A stretch of 64,000 bases of DNA, taken from Nageia nagi. Its lineage: Eukaryota > Pinophyta. Where the stretch lies: NCBI GenBank assembly GCA_050084985.1, contig JBITNC010000001.1, forward strand, positions 153,450,001 through 153,514,000, in the 5' to 3' direction. The translations under genes and the position numbers were made by a program. Below, one piece after another: positions 23,772 through 35,311 of the stretch. The notes beneath the pieces are model-generated. The model saw nothing but the letters and a program-made list of their open reading frames with translations, was not told where the DNA came from and ran no database searches. Position 1 is the first letter of the stretch. Each line of letters starts with the position of its first letter.

Positions 23772-24120
23772 TAGATCATATGGTATATTTAAATCATTTC
23801 ATATCACATGTTGAACAATTTCTTTCCTTCTCTAAGCCAATTTTTGGATCATATGGTGTATTTAAATCATTTTATATCACATGTTTAATAGTTTCTTTCC
23901 TTCTCCAAAATATTTTTTAGATCATATATGGTGTATTTAAATCATTTAATGTCACATCATATAGTGAAAAAAAAGGTATCCAAGGGGAGCTTAGGTGGGC
24001 ACTTGGAATCTTTTCATCATTTCAAGTTTTTCAAGCTAAGGGGTTGAAGAGGAGAGGGGAATTTGGTGTATTTAAATAATTTCATATCACATAATATGGT
24101 ATATTTAAATCATATCGTAT
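23772..24120 (-). repeat. Satellite-like motif, inverted array
   Basis: Three to four units of about 75-80 bases built on gatcatatggtgtatttaaatcatttcatatcacatg-type sequence, which is the reverse complement of the motif arrayed at 22441-22930. Units begin near 23772, 23847 and 23922, with a weaker one near 24066. Confidence 0.7.
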
Positions 24121-24345
24121 CACATGTCATAATTTATTATGTAAAAAAAAATTGATACAAGCAATATAATAAAGGAGCCCATAATATACTCAATTTTTTT
24201 ATCTGACACAACCACACATCCAATTCAAGGTTTGTGGGTATTTCTTTCCTTATGGAAAATTTTTGCTTTGATTTTTTCTTCATTCTTTTATAAATCTCAT
24301 GAATCTTGCAATCATTGTAGAACATGAAACTATATTTGCATCATG

Positions 24346-24432
24346 GATGTTGTGGTTATGACTTCCCTAATAGACATGTATGCAAAATGTGAAATAGTAC
24401 ACAAGGCTCAAGAATTATTTCATGTGTCTGTG
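24346..24432 (+). pseudogene. PPR fragment 3
   Basis: Reads DVVVMTSLIDMYAKCE, then IVHKAQELFHVS without a stop. This is the V-N-LIDMYAKCG-I--A-ELF core of a PPR S/L-type motif. Near-identical readings occur at 26756-26990 (fragment 5), so the two are probably local duplicates. Confidence 0.75.
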
Positions 24433-24667
24433 GGCCTTTAATTTTTAGAACATCTATTTTTTGTGTATCATGCAATTATTAGAAAAAGTGAAGTTTAAAA
24501 CTCCCTCAAGATAGACTGCATAACCAACAAGGTCAATAATATGTGTATAATGATTAATCTCATGATTGCATGATATGCAAAAAAAGAATGGTTATAGATA
24601 CTTTTAAGCATATGCAATTGTAAGGTGTAAAAATAACTTAGGGAAGGAGATCAACAAACTACCTAAG

Positions 24668-24724
24668 TTCCTAAACATAATCTCATGGAATGTAATTATT
24701 GGAGGATATGCAATTCATAGCTAA
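24668..24724 (+). pseudogene. PPR fragment 4
   Basis: Reads FLNIISWNVIIGGYAIHS and then a stop. It matches the PPR core N(V/I)(V/I)SWN-(L/I)IGGYAIHG. It is followed by a poly-A run (24723-24734). Confidence 0.65.
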
Positions 24725-24784
24725 AAAAAAAAAAGCCCTTATCATATTACACCCATAATGAAACATTATACTTTAAGAAAGTGT

Positions 24785-25395
24785 CAAAACTAGTCCAAAA
24801 GTGGTAAGTTAATAAAAACATGCTTGTAATACTTAACAATTATTCAATCCAAAAATTTAAATGATATGTTGCTTACCTCTATAGTAAGAATAGAAAGAAA
24901 TTTAAATGCTATGTTTCTTATCTAAGTATACCATATGATATGAAATGAACCAAGTACACTATATATAATGTTCAAAACTTCCTCAACATGGCCAAGAAGG
25001 TCAATAATGCATTTATAATTATTCATCAGGCACTTGGAAAGTTACCAGGTATTTTGAGTTATGACAAATGATATACTTGGTACTCTCTTTGTACTTGCAA
25101 ATTATAAACAACAATAACATGACTATAAGCATTGACTTATGAAAAATCACTATGACAAGTATGATACTAATATAGATATAATTATTAATCAATGATATTT
25201 ATTAACAATTCTAGATCTACATTATCATATATGATATGCTATTTTGCTTAACAATTCTATTTACATTATCATGAATTAGAAAAGTTAGGGTTAGCTACAT
25301 TTATAAGCTCTCAAAATATATATCATCATTATGCTTCAACATTGTTCACAATGTTACCACAAAACCAACTTGGATGCTTAAAATTGTAGTGATTG
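24785..25395 (+). repeat. Local direct repeat P, copy 2
   Basis: Contains the blocks of 22931-23160 in the same order but spread out by insertions (24785-24890 and about 25260-25390). This indicates duplication of a roughly 2-kb segment followed by independent decay. Confidence 0.6.
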
Positions 25396-25846
25396 TAATA
25401 TAACAAGGTAATTACAAATGTACCATATGACATGACATTAGTTTTCCCTACATACATATGCATAGATGAAGCAAAATACATTATACCATGTCTGGTAGGT
25501 TATTCTCAAGATAACCTATACGAACCACAATATTTTATTTACAAGCCACATCTCTCATTTGGTGTCACCATATATCCTCATGTCTAGTCTTGCCTAATTT
25601 ATCTTATCTTGTCAATATACCAAATTTCCCTCTCTATAACAATGATCTCAAGATATGCATGGATAATATATAAAGTTGTATCAAGTGCACTATATGTATG
25701 ATATGAAATGATCTAAATACATCATAAGATATGAAACTGTATTAAGTACATTATATGTATGATATAAAATAATCTAAATACACCTCTCTCCTCCAACCGC
25801 TTAGCTTGAAAAACTCAAAATGATGAAAACATTTCAAGTGCTTAAA
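25396..25846. other. Stretch without a gene
   Basis: Carries single copies of the atgatatgaaatgatctaaatac motif near 25690-25790 and nothing else that I recognise. Confidence 0.4.
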
Positions 25847-26270
25847 AAATAATGGAATATGTTGTGGTCTCCTTCATTGCCTAACTTGTAATACTTAGCT
25901 AAACATAAAAAAAAAAAAAAAAAAACATGTGGTTTCCAAGTGGATGTCGTATTGTATATATAGAATGATGAGATGAAAATAATGGAACATGTTGTGGGTT
26001 CCTTCATTTTATGCCCTATATTAGAATCTTTATACAAATAAATTATGACATGATATGAAATAATTTATCTAGATGATCTAAATGATCCAAAAGTTGCAAT
26101 TTGGTAAAAACATACTTATAATACTCATTTGAACATAGAAAAATATGTGGTTCCCAAATGGATTTCATATTATATATACAAAAAGATGAGATGAATACAA
26201 TAAAAAATGTTGTGGGTTCCTTCATTATCTAGCTTGTATGATAATCTTTATATAAATAAATTATGACATA
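25847..26270. repeat. Tandem duplication of about 0.2 kb
   Basis: The block atgtggttccca...gatgagatgaa...atgttgtgggttccttcatt...aatctttatacaaataaattatgacat runs from about 25924 to 26050 and recurs at 26148-26270. A partial third copy (atgttgtggtctccttcatt) lies near 25858. On the minus strand the shared part reads MKEPTT and FISSFxIYN in both copies; I take this as chance. Confidence 0.65.
25907..25925 (+). repeat. Poly-A run
   Basis: Nineteen consecutive A bases within the tandem duplication. Confidence 0.9.
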
Positions 26271-26755
26271 TGATATGAAGCTATATCTACATTATAGATA
26301 TTCCATATTTTAGTCCATAAAATTGTGTCTACATCATGTATCTTCCATATTTTGCATACATGTCTATCAGGTATAATGTTTTATTTTAGTTTTTGAAAAA
26401 GTGCTTCTTAGGTGTGTAGATGTGTCTTCTTGGTGCTTCTAAATTGAATTTTTTGGTAACAGTATAGTAAAACATATTTAATTCATATTAGAAATAATTA
26501 TAACTATAAAGCATATTTGAATAATTTTATAGCATATGGTATAGTCACATAATTTTAGACCAATATGTTATAAATATATCATTTCATATCATTTTTTGGT
26601 CCATGTAGATAATTTTATATCATATGGTGCACTTGATCATTAACATGCCTTTATATTTCATCATTTGCAATATATATAGTGATTGGTCAATTCTATTGGA
26701 TGTGTGGATGTATCTACTTTGTGGTTTTTAAATTAAATGTTATTGTTGTGAATGA

Positions 26756-26990
26756 TTGGATAGATATTTATGCAAATTTGGAATAATAGTCAAGGCCTGT
26801 AGATATGTATATAAAATAGGATCTCTAGAAGAAGGTATGGACATCCATCAAAGAGTAGTTGAAAATTATTTTTCTTTGAATATTGTGGTTTTGATTTCCT
26901 TGATAGACATGTATGCAAAATGTGAAATAATATACAAGGTCTAAGAATTATTTCACAACATGCATGATGTGATATGAAATGATTTAAATA
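26756..26990 (+). pseudogene. PPR fragment 5
   Basis: The clearest PPR remnant of this region. It reads IVKACRYVYKIGSLEEGMDI, HQRVVENYFSLNIVVLISL, IDMYAKCEIIYKV, stop, ELFHNMHDVI. It corresponds to the LKACA-L-SLEEGMDIHQRV...VV-N-LIDMYAKCG---A-ELFDKMHD series of plant PLS-class PPR proteins. It then runs straight into the satellite-like motif (tgatatgaaatgatttaaa). No start codon or upstream targeting peptide is present. Confidence 0.8.
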
Positions 26991-27108
26991 TAGTACCATA
27001 TGATCCAAAACCTAGCTTGAATAAGGAAAGCAACTTTTTAAAATAAATATTTTATATGTATCAAAAACCAATTCAAAAGTGGTAGGTTGGAAAAAAATAT
27101 AAATATGA

Positions 27109-27165
27109 GAATTATTTAATAATATGCATGATGTAAGCATAGTTTCATGGAATGTAATTATTAGG
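27109..27165 (+). pseudogene. PPR fragment 6
   Basis: Reads ELFNNMHDVSIVSWNVIIR without a stop. It picks up the series where fragment 5 is broken by the satellite motif, so the two may once have been one motif separated by an insertion. Confidence 0.65.
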
Positions 27166-27587
27166 TATGAATCTAGACTATGTAACCTTTGCAAGAAATC
27201 TTTTCTATACATATTCTAAATAGATTAAAGATCTTGTTGTAATAGATTGATTTAAATTATGAATATGTAAAGATTATTAAACTAGCTAGTATTCATAATT
27301 TGAATCAACCTCTTTCAAGAAGATCATGCAAGCTATATTTTGTGCTTTTTTGAATGAGAAACAAAAAATGCTATTAGCAAAGCACAAAGTATAGCTTTTA
27401 AATAACAAGACTTTAATATCATGAGAAACCTTTGTATATATTATACTTGCATATATAAAATATGTATGGTTTCTATTTATATGCAACCATACAAATATAG
27501 TGGATTAGGGTTGTAAATACTTTAATAGCATGAGTGATTTTTATTGCATTATTCCTAGGATGTATCATTCTTCCAACATATTCCACC

Positions 27588-27830
27588 ATGGAAGCTCTAG
27601 AATAAGATATGAAAATCCATCAAAGAGTAGCTAAAAAGGGTTTTGCAGTAAATGTTGTGGTTGTGAATGCCCTAATTGGTATTAATACAAAATATGAAAG
27701 AACACACAAGGAACAAGAATTATTTAACAAGATGCATGATGTATACATATTTTTATGGAATTCATTGATTGGAGGATATGCAATTCATGGCTATAGGAAG
27801 TTTTCCTTTAAACTCTTTGACATGTTGAAA
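27588..27830 (+). pseudogene. PPR fragment 7
   Basis: Reads MEALE, stop, DMKIHQRVAKKGFAVNVVVV, NALIGINTKYERTHKEQELF, NKMHDVYIFLWNSLIGGYAI, HGYRKFSFKLFDML. It covers about two consecutive PPR motifs of the PLS class. Fragments 5, 6 and 7 overlap in content, so at least two PPR copies contributed to this region. The open frame continues past 27830 into an inverted copy of repeat P, which is not PPR sequence. Confidence 0.85.
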
Positions 27831-27900
27831 TTTCCAAGTTGGTTGTGTGGTAACATTATGAATAATATTGAAGCATAATGATGATATATCTATTAAGATC
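27831..27900 (-). repeat. Local repeat P block, inverted
   Basis: The reverse complement of this stretch carries cattatgcttcaata, aatgttaccacacaaccaacttgg, the same block found forward at 23105-23155 and 25325-25375. Confidence 0.6.
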
Positions 27901-27962
27901 TTGTATATATAGCTAACTTTGACTTATCTAATTCATGATATTTTGAATAGGTTATCCTGAGG

Positions 27963-28010
27963 GAGAGACATCTAACCTTTGTATGTTATTATGCTTATTG
28001 TGGAGGTAAG
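27963..28010 (+). pseudogene. Possible PPR fragment 8
   Basis: Reads ERHLTFVCYYAYCGG, reminiscent of the PPR pattern (V/L)TFV-VLSAC-HAGLV. An alternative frame reads GYPEG...CMLLCLL, like the repeat at 28253-28616. Too short to decide. Confidence 0.3.
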
Positions 28011-28189
28011 ATACCATAATATTTAAATTTCTAGATTTAACAATTGTTAAGTATGACAAGATTTGTTTTCCAACTTACCACTTTTGGATTATTTTTGATA
28101 TTTTCTTAAAATATAATATTTCATCATATAACCTATTTTACAATTGATAATTGTATCTTCTTCAAAGCATATACAAGTATTTCATTCAA

Positions 28190-28616
28190 TGCATATCTTG
28201 TAATCATAGGATTAATCATTATGCATACATTATTTACCTTCTTGGTTATGCAGGATATCTTGAGGAAGCTTTGAATATAATTACCAAAATACTCGTAAAC
28301 CTTGAATTGGGTGTATGCATATGTCTACTTGGTGCTTGCAAATTGAATATTCTTATTTGTGTAGGCTATCTTGAGGGAGCTATGAAATTCACTTCCAAAA
28401 TATCCATTGACCCTAAATTAGGTATGTGCATGTGTCTACTTCATGCTTATAAATCAAATTTTCATGATTCAAGAAGGATATCTTGAAGAAGCTTTGAACT
28501 TCATTGCCAAAATACCCATAAACCTTGAATTTTATGTGTATATGTATCCAATTGGTGCTTGTAAATCAAATTATATGATTTATAAAATGCCCATAAACCC
28601 TAAAATGAGAATGTAA
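28190..28616 (+). pseudogene. PPR fragment 9: C-terminal E motif in tandem copies
   Basis: Begins HYAYIIYLLGYAGYLEEALN (28217-28276), matching the HYA-MVDLLGRAGYLEEA that opens the post-PPR E region of editing-type PPR proteins. The E-like unit (GYLEEALN-I-K-----L-----CLLGACK-N) starts at 28253, 28364 and 28476, a period of 111-112 bases. A shortened fourth unit lies near 28579-28616. Units 1 and 2 are in one frame, and unit 3 is shifted by one base. Normal E regions carry this element once, so the repetition is local amplification. No DYW domain follows. Confidence 0.8.
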
Positions 28617-28646
28617 TTTGTCTACTTGGTTCTTATAAATTGAATA

Positions 28647-28860
28647 TTATGCATATTTTTGATAATATGCATGATGCAAAAAAAATTTATACTGTATAAT
28701 GATTATGCAATACACAAAATGGTTTTGTAAAAATTGCCTATATACACATAAAACATGTGAAAGAATACACAAGACCCAAGACAAGTTTGACAAAATGTAT
28801 GATGTAAACATAATTTCATGGTCTACAATGATTATAGGATTCATAACGTTTATTAAATAA
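28647..28860. other. Decayed PPR-like flank
   Basis: Scattered words such as caaaatgtatgatgtaaacataatttcatgg-type sequence near 28793-28822 resemble the KMHD-N-ISW part of the fragments above (compare 23252-23285), but no continuous reading is left. Confidence 0.35.
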
Positions 28861-28875
28861 TATAGAAAAATACAA

Positions 28876-28878
<3 letters not shown>

Positions 28879-28937
<59 letters not shown>
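28879..28937. repeat. (AT)n microsatellite
   Basis: Twenty-nine uninterrupted AT units. Such tracts are unstable, so length in the assembly may not equal length in the genome. Confidence 0.95.
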
Positions 28938-28941
<4 letters not shown>

Positions 28942-29389
28942 TAATGTAAAATAATATGGAAAAATACTACAACTTTGCAAGGTCATTGATAAAAAAGCTA
29001 GTTGTACCACCTAGAACAACACACCTTCCCTCATCTAGTATAATCATGTCTCCTCTCATATGGTCTCCCCTCTCATCTACCATATTGCCAATGCACCAAA
29101 TGCCCCTCTCCTTCTAACCCCTTACCTTGAAAATATTTAAATGATGAAAACATTAAGTGCTCACCATTAAGCTCCCCTGTGCATCCTTTTTTTTTGGGTT
29201 TCACTAAGGGGTGGTTTTTCTCCACCTCATCTAGTTCTTTTGGGATGATGAAAATTTGACCCATGAAAACTTCCACTAAAATACAAAATTGGGGTGATTA
29301 AAAATCATTGCATAAAACCACCTCAAATTGGCCATCCCATAGCCCATTTTTTGTCTAATAAATCTTGATAAAAAATTTCTAAAGCCACT
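28938..29389. other. Stretch without a recognisable gene
   Basis: Separates the microsatellite from repeat R2b. The one open frame on the minus strand (about 29073-29276) has no family resemblance. Confidence 0.4.
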
Positions 29390-32015
29390 TCCACAATGCT
29401 CATACTATTGGGAAGATGCAACATAGGTGATCCTACTATTTCCATCCATAAACTATGCTATGGATATTTTGATCACAACATATTTTTCTACTTGGAGCAC
29501 ATACCATCAAAGATAATGCTCATTTATAAGCTTATACATCTTGAATCAATGAATAACCCTTTGTATCAAAGGTGCAGATAGATTATCCTAATAAATCTTC
29601 CATATGATATAAGTATAACTTCATCACCTATTGAAGAATCATCATACTCCTATGTTCTTAACCATAGGACTAGGGAATATGACTACAAGTTGCCCTCACC
29701 TAGTAACCATAGTTTATTAGTTGTTACCCCTATCTAATAATCTATCAGGGGTATAGAACACTAACCTACCCATATCTATTAGCTAGGTCCATGCCCATAT
29801 CTTGTGGATCCACATATATTATGCCAATAATATCCTTGAGTGGTTTGTTTTGTCTAATCATTTTATTAATCAAGTTATAAAGTAAAAATGACCCCTTAAT
29901 AATATTTCTAGAGATAATTGGTACTGAACTAATTATTATTCTTTTAGGTTTAATAGCTTGTATAATTTTAGGCCATTTAATCAAAATAAATTTAAGCCAT
30001 ACTTCATAAAGCATATATTTATAATCAATTACAATATGCATTTGAATCAAATGTAACTATAGTATAATGCAACTTATAAACAATTGTAACATTCAATCAT
30101 TGAAAATAATTATTCCAAGCATGCCAAAAAAAATATAGAATATAAGCAAGAATGCTTCATAACAAAAGTCCCACATGCATAGACTGATCAGAAGAATAAC
30201 ACTTTATAGGTATGACTTTATCAAAGAGTAGTAACAAATCTTGATAACCATCTAAATTCAACTACTCCTAGCAAGGGACTGTAGTATAGAATGGTCCTCA
30301 CAAAAGTAATATTTTAGGATAAGGTTTTCTTATCATTGAAGAAATAATAACACCATTTTGTTTATTTCTCTTTTGTTAATGTAACCCATTAAATTTATGT
30401 TGGTTATTACAATCAACTAGTAACTCCACATTTAATACCAATAATGAGTCACAGCATCCCAAGAAATGTTCTTACTCATCTAATTTGTATTCTAAGTCAA
30501 TTATCAATAATTAGAAAGATTAGCTAACAACTTTCACATTTGATATAATTTTTTTATTTGTCTTCTATGATAAACCAAAGTTTATATCTTTATTGATTTG
30601 GATACCAAAAATTATTTTCCTAGGTCATTATAACCACTAATTATATTTCTTAAATGTCCTTGGTTTCACCTTGTAGTTTGATCATCACATTACTTCCTTG
30701 TATAATTTTTTATCTCCAAAACATATCTAGAATGTCCTTTACATTAATTCATAAAGTCATTGTCTCATTGATTATGGAACTTGTATTCAACATTTCATAT
30801 AATTTCTTCCCTTAATATCAATCCATGTACTCTTATGAACTTTTAAACCTAAGTTCATTATTGTATATATGTATATATTCATCTTATTTAGTTATATTTT
30901 TAATGTGATTATGTCTATCAATTCCCCATGATTGGTATATAAAGTCATTACATCTCTACTCATTTAGGACTAAGATTATACTAAACTTTAGTTATATACA
31001 TACTACATCCTTTATTAGATTTATCTATTATCTACTCTTTCATAAGATATTGAATTTATGCTAGTGTCTTATGGTTATAATTCCATGACACTATATAATA
31101 AATTTTTTATTTGCTACAGTAATCAAGATTCCTTGGTCACATATAATAATTATATCTTATTTTGATTTTATTTTCCAAACATATTCTATTAACTTAATTT
31201 CATAACTTCTTTTTCTTTGATACTTGAGTCTAAGATCATGTAAACTTTCACAAACCATTTACATATGCTAAGAATGTGCAATTATTCCCTTAACAAAATC
31301 ATGCCCATTATTGTATGATATACTCCAACATAGTGGTTTTTTTAATAATGTTCTAATTAATCAACATAATAATTTTAGAACTTCTATAATTAATTCATGA
31401 ATGCAAATTTAACAAGGAGTTGTATGCAATCCTAAGTCCTTTATTAGGTCTTATTAACATCCTACACACAAATCTTATATGGACATTAGACCTAAGTTGA
31501 AACTTCTTATTTTCACACAAATATTTTAGTGATATACAGCAAATGGTTTCCTATAAAATAATACCCTTTGGATAATTATACAAGAAATTACCTTTTAATA
31601 TAGAGTGTACAAGCTTTGGAACTCATATAATTTAATATTTAGATTGTAACAAAACATTTTTATTTGAAATACAATTCATTTCCATAGATTTATGAAGGTC
31701 AAAAGATAGAGCTTTGCTAATAGTATAAAGTACAATAACCTCATGAACAATTACATCATTCAACAAGATGAGTAGACAAGGTTTCCACGTATGGTCAAAG
31801 ATCTTTATTATTCTAGTAATCTTCCTTAATCATGCATCTCTCCAAGTGAACCAAGACTTGAAGGTACAAGGTACTAAGATAGGTTGAGAGTTTTATGAGG
31901 ATTAGAACAACTCTTTTCTATGTAAGAAATGCATCCTAACCTATATACTTAGCAATTATTCATAAACTTCCTTTACCACATCAAGAAATCAAAATAATAA
32001 TTAATCCAACCATAC
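29390..32015. repeat. Long dispersed repeat, copy R2b
   Basis: Collinear with R1 (about 5200-7810) with many substitutions. It stops at aattaatccaaccatac (32015), where the LTR element begins. In R1 the same words continue with atcaataagca, so R1 serves as the empty site. The minus-strand reading LINKMIRQNKPLKDIIGIIY near 29815-29875 is shared with R1. Confidence 0.75.
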
Positions 32016-32744
32016 TGTAGATGCCTATATATGATTTATTATTTATTTAATAAATCATATTTAGTGCAGTTAAATGATTAAAAGGTAATAATGTATAAAT
32101 CAAGATAAAAGGCTATTATATTGCAATACCATGTGCTAGGACCAATGTAATATAATATACCATGGTTTATATTTTAGATTATCTTGAATATTGAAATGAT
32201 TGTTGTTATTGCTATATGTCATCCTCACTTCTTTTTATTTCCTTACAGGTTATAAATACAAGAGGTAAAGGTTGACATCCATATCAGAACTCTTTAATAG
32301 GTGGTTATCCAAAAATTATACCAATAGTGTCTCTTAATGCCACCTATCTTTGAGAACTTGTTAACTCTCTGAGCTTTGTAATCTCTTTCTTATGCATAAC
32401 ATGAAATAACCTTTCCTATGGTGCTACAGCATGTGACTCATATGATACTAATAACATGTACCTTTAGATTGGGAGGTCCAAACTTTGAGGAATGACTCAT
32501 GATATCGCTCTAGTGAATATCTATTATGAGATCATATGAAATTTGATCATGATCCTCTAAATGTTCATTATTTTCCATTCTTGAGGATTGTACATATACT
32601 AGATGCATGCCCCACTCTATATCAAGTTTATATGTTTCATGCATATAAATAGTGATCTTATATAGAGTTGTTATTCATTGTATTCATAGACCACATTTAT
32701 ATTAATTTATGTATTTATTCATTATTTACACATTTTTGGGTCTA
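32016..32744 (+). repeat. 5' LTR with TGTAGA...TCTACA ends
   Basis: About 729 bases with a perfect 6-base terminal inverted repeat (tgtaga/tctaca). A TATA-like tataaata lies at 32250-32257. Directly after the end comes ttttggtgaaccta, resembling the TTTGGTGA-type primer sites of many plant gypsy elements. No second copy of the LTR is in the window. Confidence 0.7.
32250..32257 (+). promoter_or_regulatory. TATA-like box in the LTR
   Basis: tataaata about 235 bases into the LTR, a plausible U3 promoter position. Confidence 0.45.
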
Positions 32745-33539
32745 CATTTTGGTGAACCTAATCTTACATCTTTAGGTCTTGACCTAGGGCATTCTTTTGA
32801 AAATTCATGAATCCATTCTTGTTATTATTCATCCCTTTACCGAAAGCTCTTCGAATAATAGCTAGAGAAAATGATAAAACTAGGGTTTGCTTTACCTATA
32901 TTGAAAAATGGTTCTAAATGTAGAAAATCCTAAACTATCCAAAGGGAGTGTTCATTTTAATGATGTCTAGAGGAGTATTAGAATAATCTTGATCTTCCTC
33001 TATAAAACCTCATCTTGATGTTCCTAGTGATTATGAGTCTACAAGTTCTAGCAAGAAAATGGATATTATTGGTGAAACTCCCAATAAATTTGGTCCTAAT
33101 ATTGATCATTATGAATTTGAAAATGTAAATTTCATAGTCATTTTGGTGAAAGTAATGGTGATATCCATGAGTTAGATATGATTCCTAGTAATGTTAGATC
33201 TATACAAGAAGTGCTATCTAATAGACAAATGTTGGAATATTTTCTTACTCATAATGTTCAAATTGTTATTGATATTATAACACACTATGAGCTCTTAGAG
33301 TAACATTATGTAGATGTCCAATCATTTTATAGTTTATTTTCATATGAAAATGTAGGATCCATGCAATAGAGGGTTCATACCATTGATGTAGATGATGGTA
33401 AAAGTGCCTACTTGTGAACATGATGTTGATGGTATGCATGCACATGAGATAGATGTTCCTCATAAATACCAACATAGCCTTCATGTGATGAAGATTTTGA
33501 CAATAGTGGCATAAGGAAGTAGATAAATATTATGAGAAC

Positions 33540-35000
33540 CTCATCCTAAAACCAACCTCTTCAAAAGAGGTAAGTCTATTGCAAGTAAGAATATTGTATA
33601 AGATGAAAGTCCTGATGCTAAACTAAAAAAGCAAATTAATACAATTATTGATGATGCTTTTAAATTACAACCTAATTGAACATTAGAAGAACATAACATC
33701 AAAATTCAAATCCTTATTGAAATGCAAGATACTACTAATTGACCTTCCAAACCCCTTGAAAAATAAATGTATGCCTTTGTGGAGATGCTTGATAAACTTG
33801 AACATGAAAAAGTAAGTAGAATAGGTCCATTTGATATACTCAAAGAAAATGAAATTTAAAAGGCACTACTTCCACCTAAAACCCCTACACCTCTCCCAAA
33901 ATAGGAATCAACTAAGGTAAATACAAAATAAACAAAATTAGAGTCCATTGTTGTTGATGATGATTTCTTGTTTTGTTTAAAAAGACCATTAATAGATACA
34001 ATTATTACTAAAGTTCTTTATGGGAAAAAGAGTATCAAGTTTACTAAATTCAATGGTTTGCAAGATCCTAATATGCATGTTAGAAAATTTCAAGAGGAAG
34101 CTATGGAAGATATGCATAATAGAGATATGCTTGCTAAATTATTCTTACATAGTTTGAAGGATGAATCACTAAAATGGTATTTTCAGCTTACTGAAAGAGT
34201 ATTGATAGGTATAAAGATGTAATTCATCATTTTTTGCAAAATTTTAAGTATAATATTGCTAAAAAAGTTTACTTCAAGTATTTGTGTAAGATTAAATAAT
34301 TACCTAATCAATCTATTCATAATTTTGTTAAAGTATGGACACGTATTGCTAATAAAATTACCATGCTTGAGCAAGATTTGAAAGATACATTTGCAAATGC
34401 TTTGTTACCTATAGATAAATTGTTAGGAATTTCTAATCATGATATGACATTAGGAGATATGATGGATTTTTTATTTACAAAATAACCATGCATTAAGATG
34501 CTATATGCTATGCATAATAATAATACTTCTACATATCAAAATACAATGCAAAAACCTAAAAAAATAATAAAAAACTTGAAGTAAACAATGTTAGTCATAA
34601 ATAGAACAATATTCTTAATCCTAGGACAAAGTTTACACCTTTGATTGATGTTGTGGATAATATTATTAATGTTTTGTTAAAAGAGGATCTTATTGAACTT
34701 CCTCCTATTGTTGAACCTAAGTTTCCAATTGGTGTCCCTAAAAATTTTAGATATGAGGAATTTTGTTATTATCATAGGGTTCCTGGATATCTAAAACATA
34801 ATTGTAGGACTTTAAGGCATATCATATAGGAATTTAATGACAAAAAGGTTATCAAGATGGATGATGAAGCTACTACAAATATTGGACCTATCCATCCTAA
34901 TAATGAACAGTTAGGGGTGTTCACTAATCCTCTACCTTCTTCACAACCAAGAGGTATCATTGGCATGGTAATTAATTTCAATTATTTATGTTATTATTTC
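33540..35000 (+). pseudogene. Gypsy gag
   Basis: The capsid region is best seen at 33968-34230: KFTKFNGLQDPNMHVRKFQE, EAMEDMHNRDMLAKLFLHSL, KDESLKWYFQLTERVL. This is the Retrotrans_gag pattern (P--H---F...LL--LF--SL---AL-WY). A frameshift near 34200 is followed by FKYNIAKKVYFKYLCKIK and IHNFVKVWTRIANKITML. The C-terminal part at 34749-34830 reads FCYYHRVPGYLKHNCRTLRH, the Y-C-YH---GH-T--C--LK zinc-binding block of plant gypsy Gag, with the central His replaced by Tyr. Many stops occur upstream of 33968. Confidence 0.75.
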
Positions 35001-35311
35001 ACTCAAAAATGTGAATGTAGGCATAATAGTTGAAATAAAATTGCAAATGGAGCAAGAACCAATACCACTCATGATATGCACCAATATCCTTACAGTGCCC
35101 AGAGTGTGAAAAATGTGAAACTATAGGTGCCTCTCTTTATTCCTACATCTATTAACTATATTTGGGTTCCAAAAACTCCCTAGGTACATAAAGTTATCAA
35201 TTAAAGTTGCATTTTTGTACCTGTAGTGTATATTAGCTAGAGTTTGCATCTTTTTGGCCATTGTGAATTGTTACTTCTTCCTTAAATGAGTTAATTTCTT
35301 CTTCTATCCCA
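35001..35311. other. Junction between gypsy gag remnant and unit A
   Basis: Possible gag tail (IWVPKTP near 35158-35180), then AT-rich sequence. The exact left end of unit A cannot be set, because its other copy begins at a gap. Confidence 0.4.

Larger units (their letters stand above)
32016..35200 (+). mobile_element. Ty3/gypsy-type element, 5' part only
   Basis: 5' LTR at 32016-32744 followed by a leader and a gag pseudogene to about 35.0 kb. Protease, RT and the 3' LTR are not found before unit A begins at or before 35312. The left end is precise, being defined against the uninterrupted copy R1. Confidence 0.7.
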
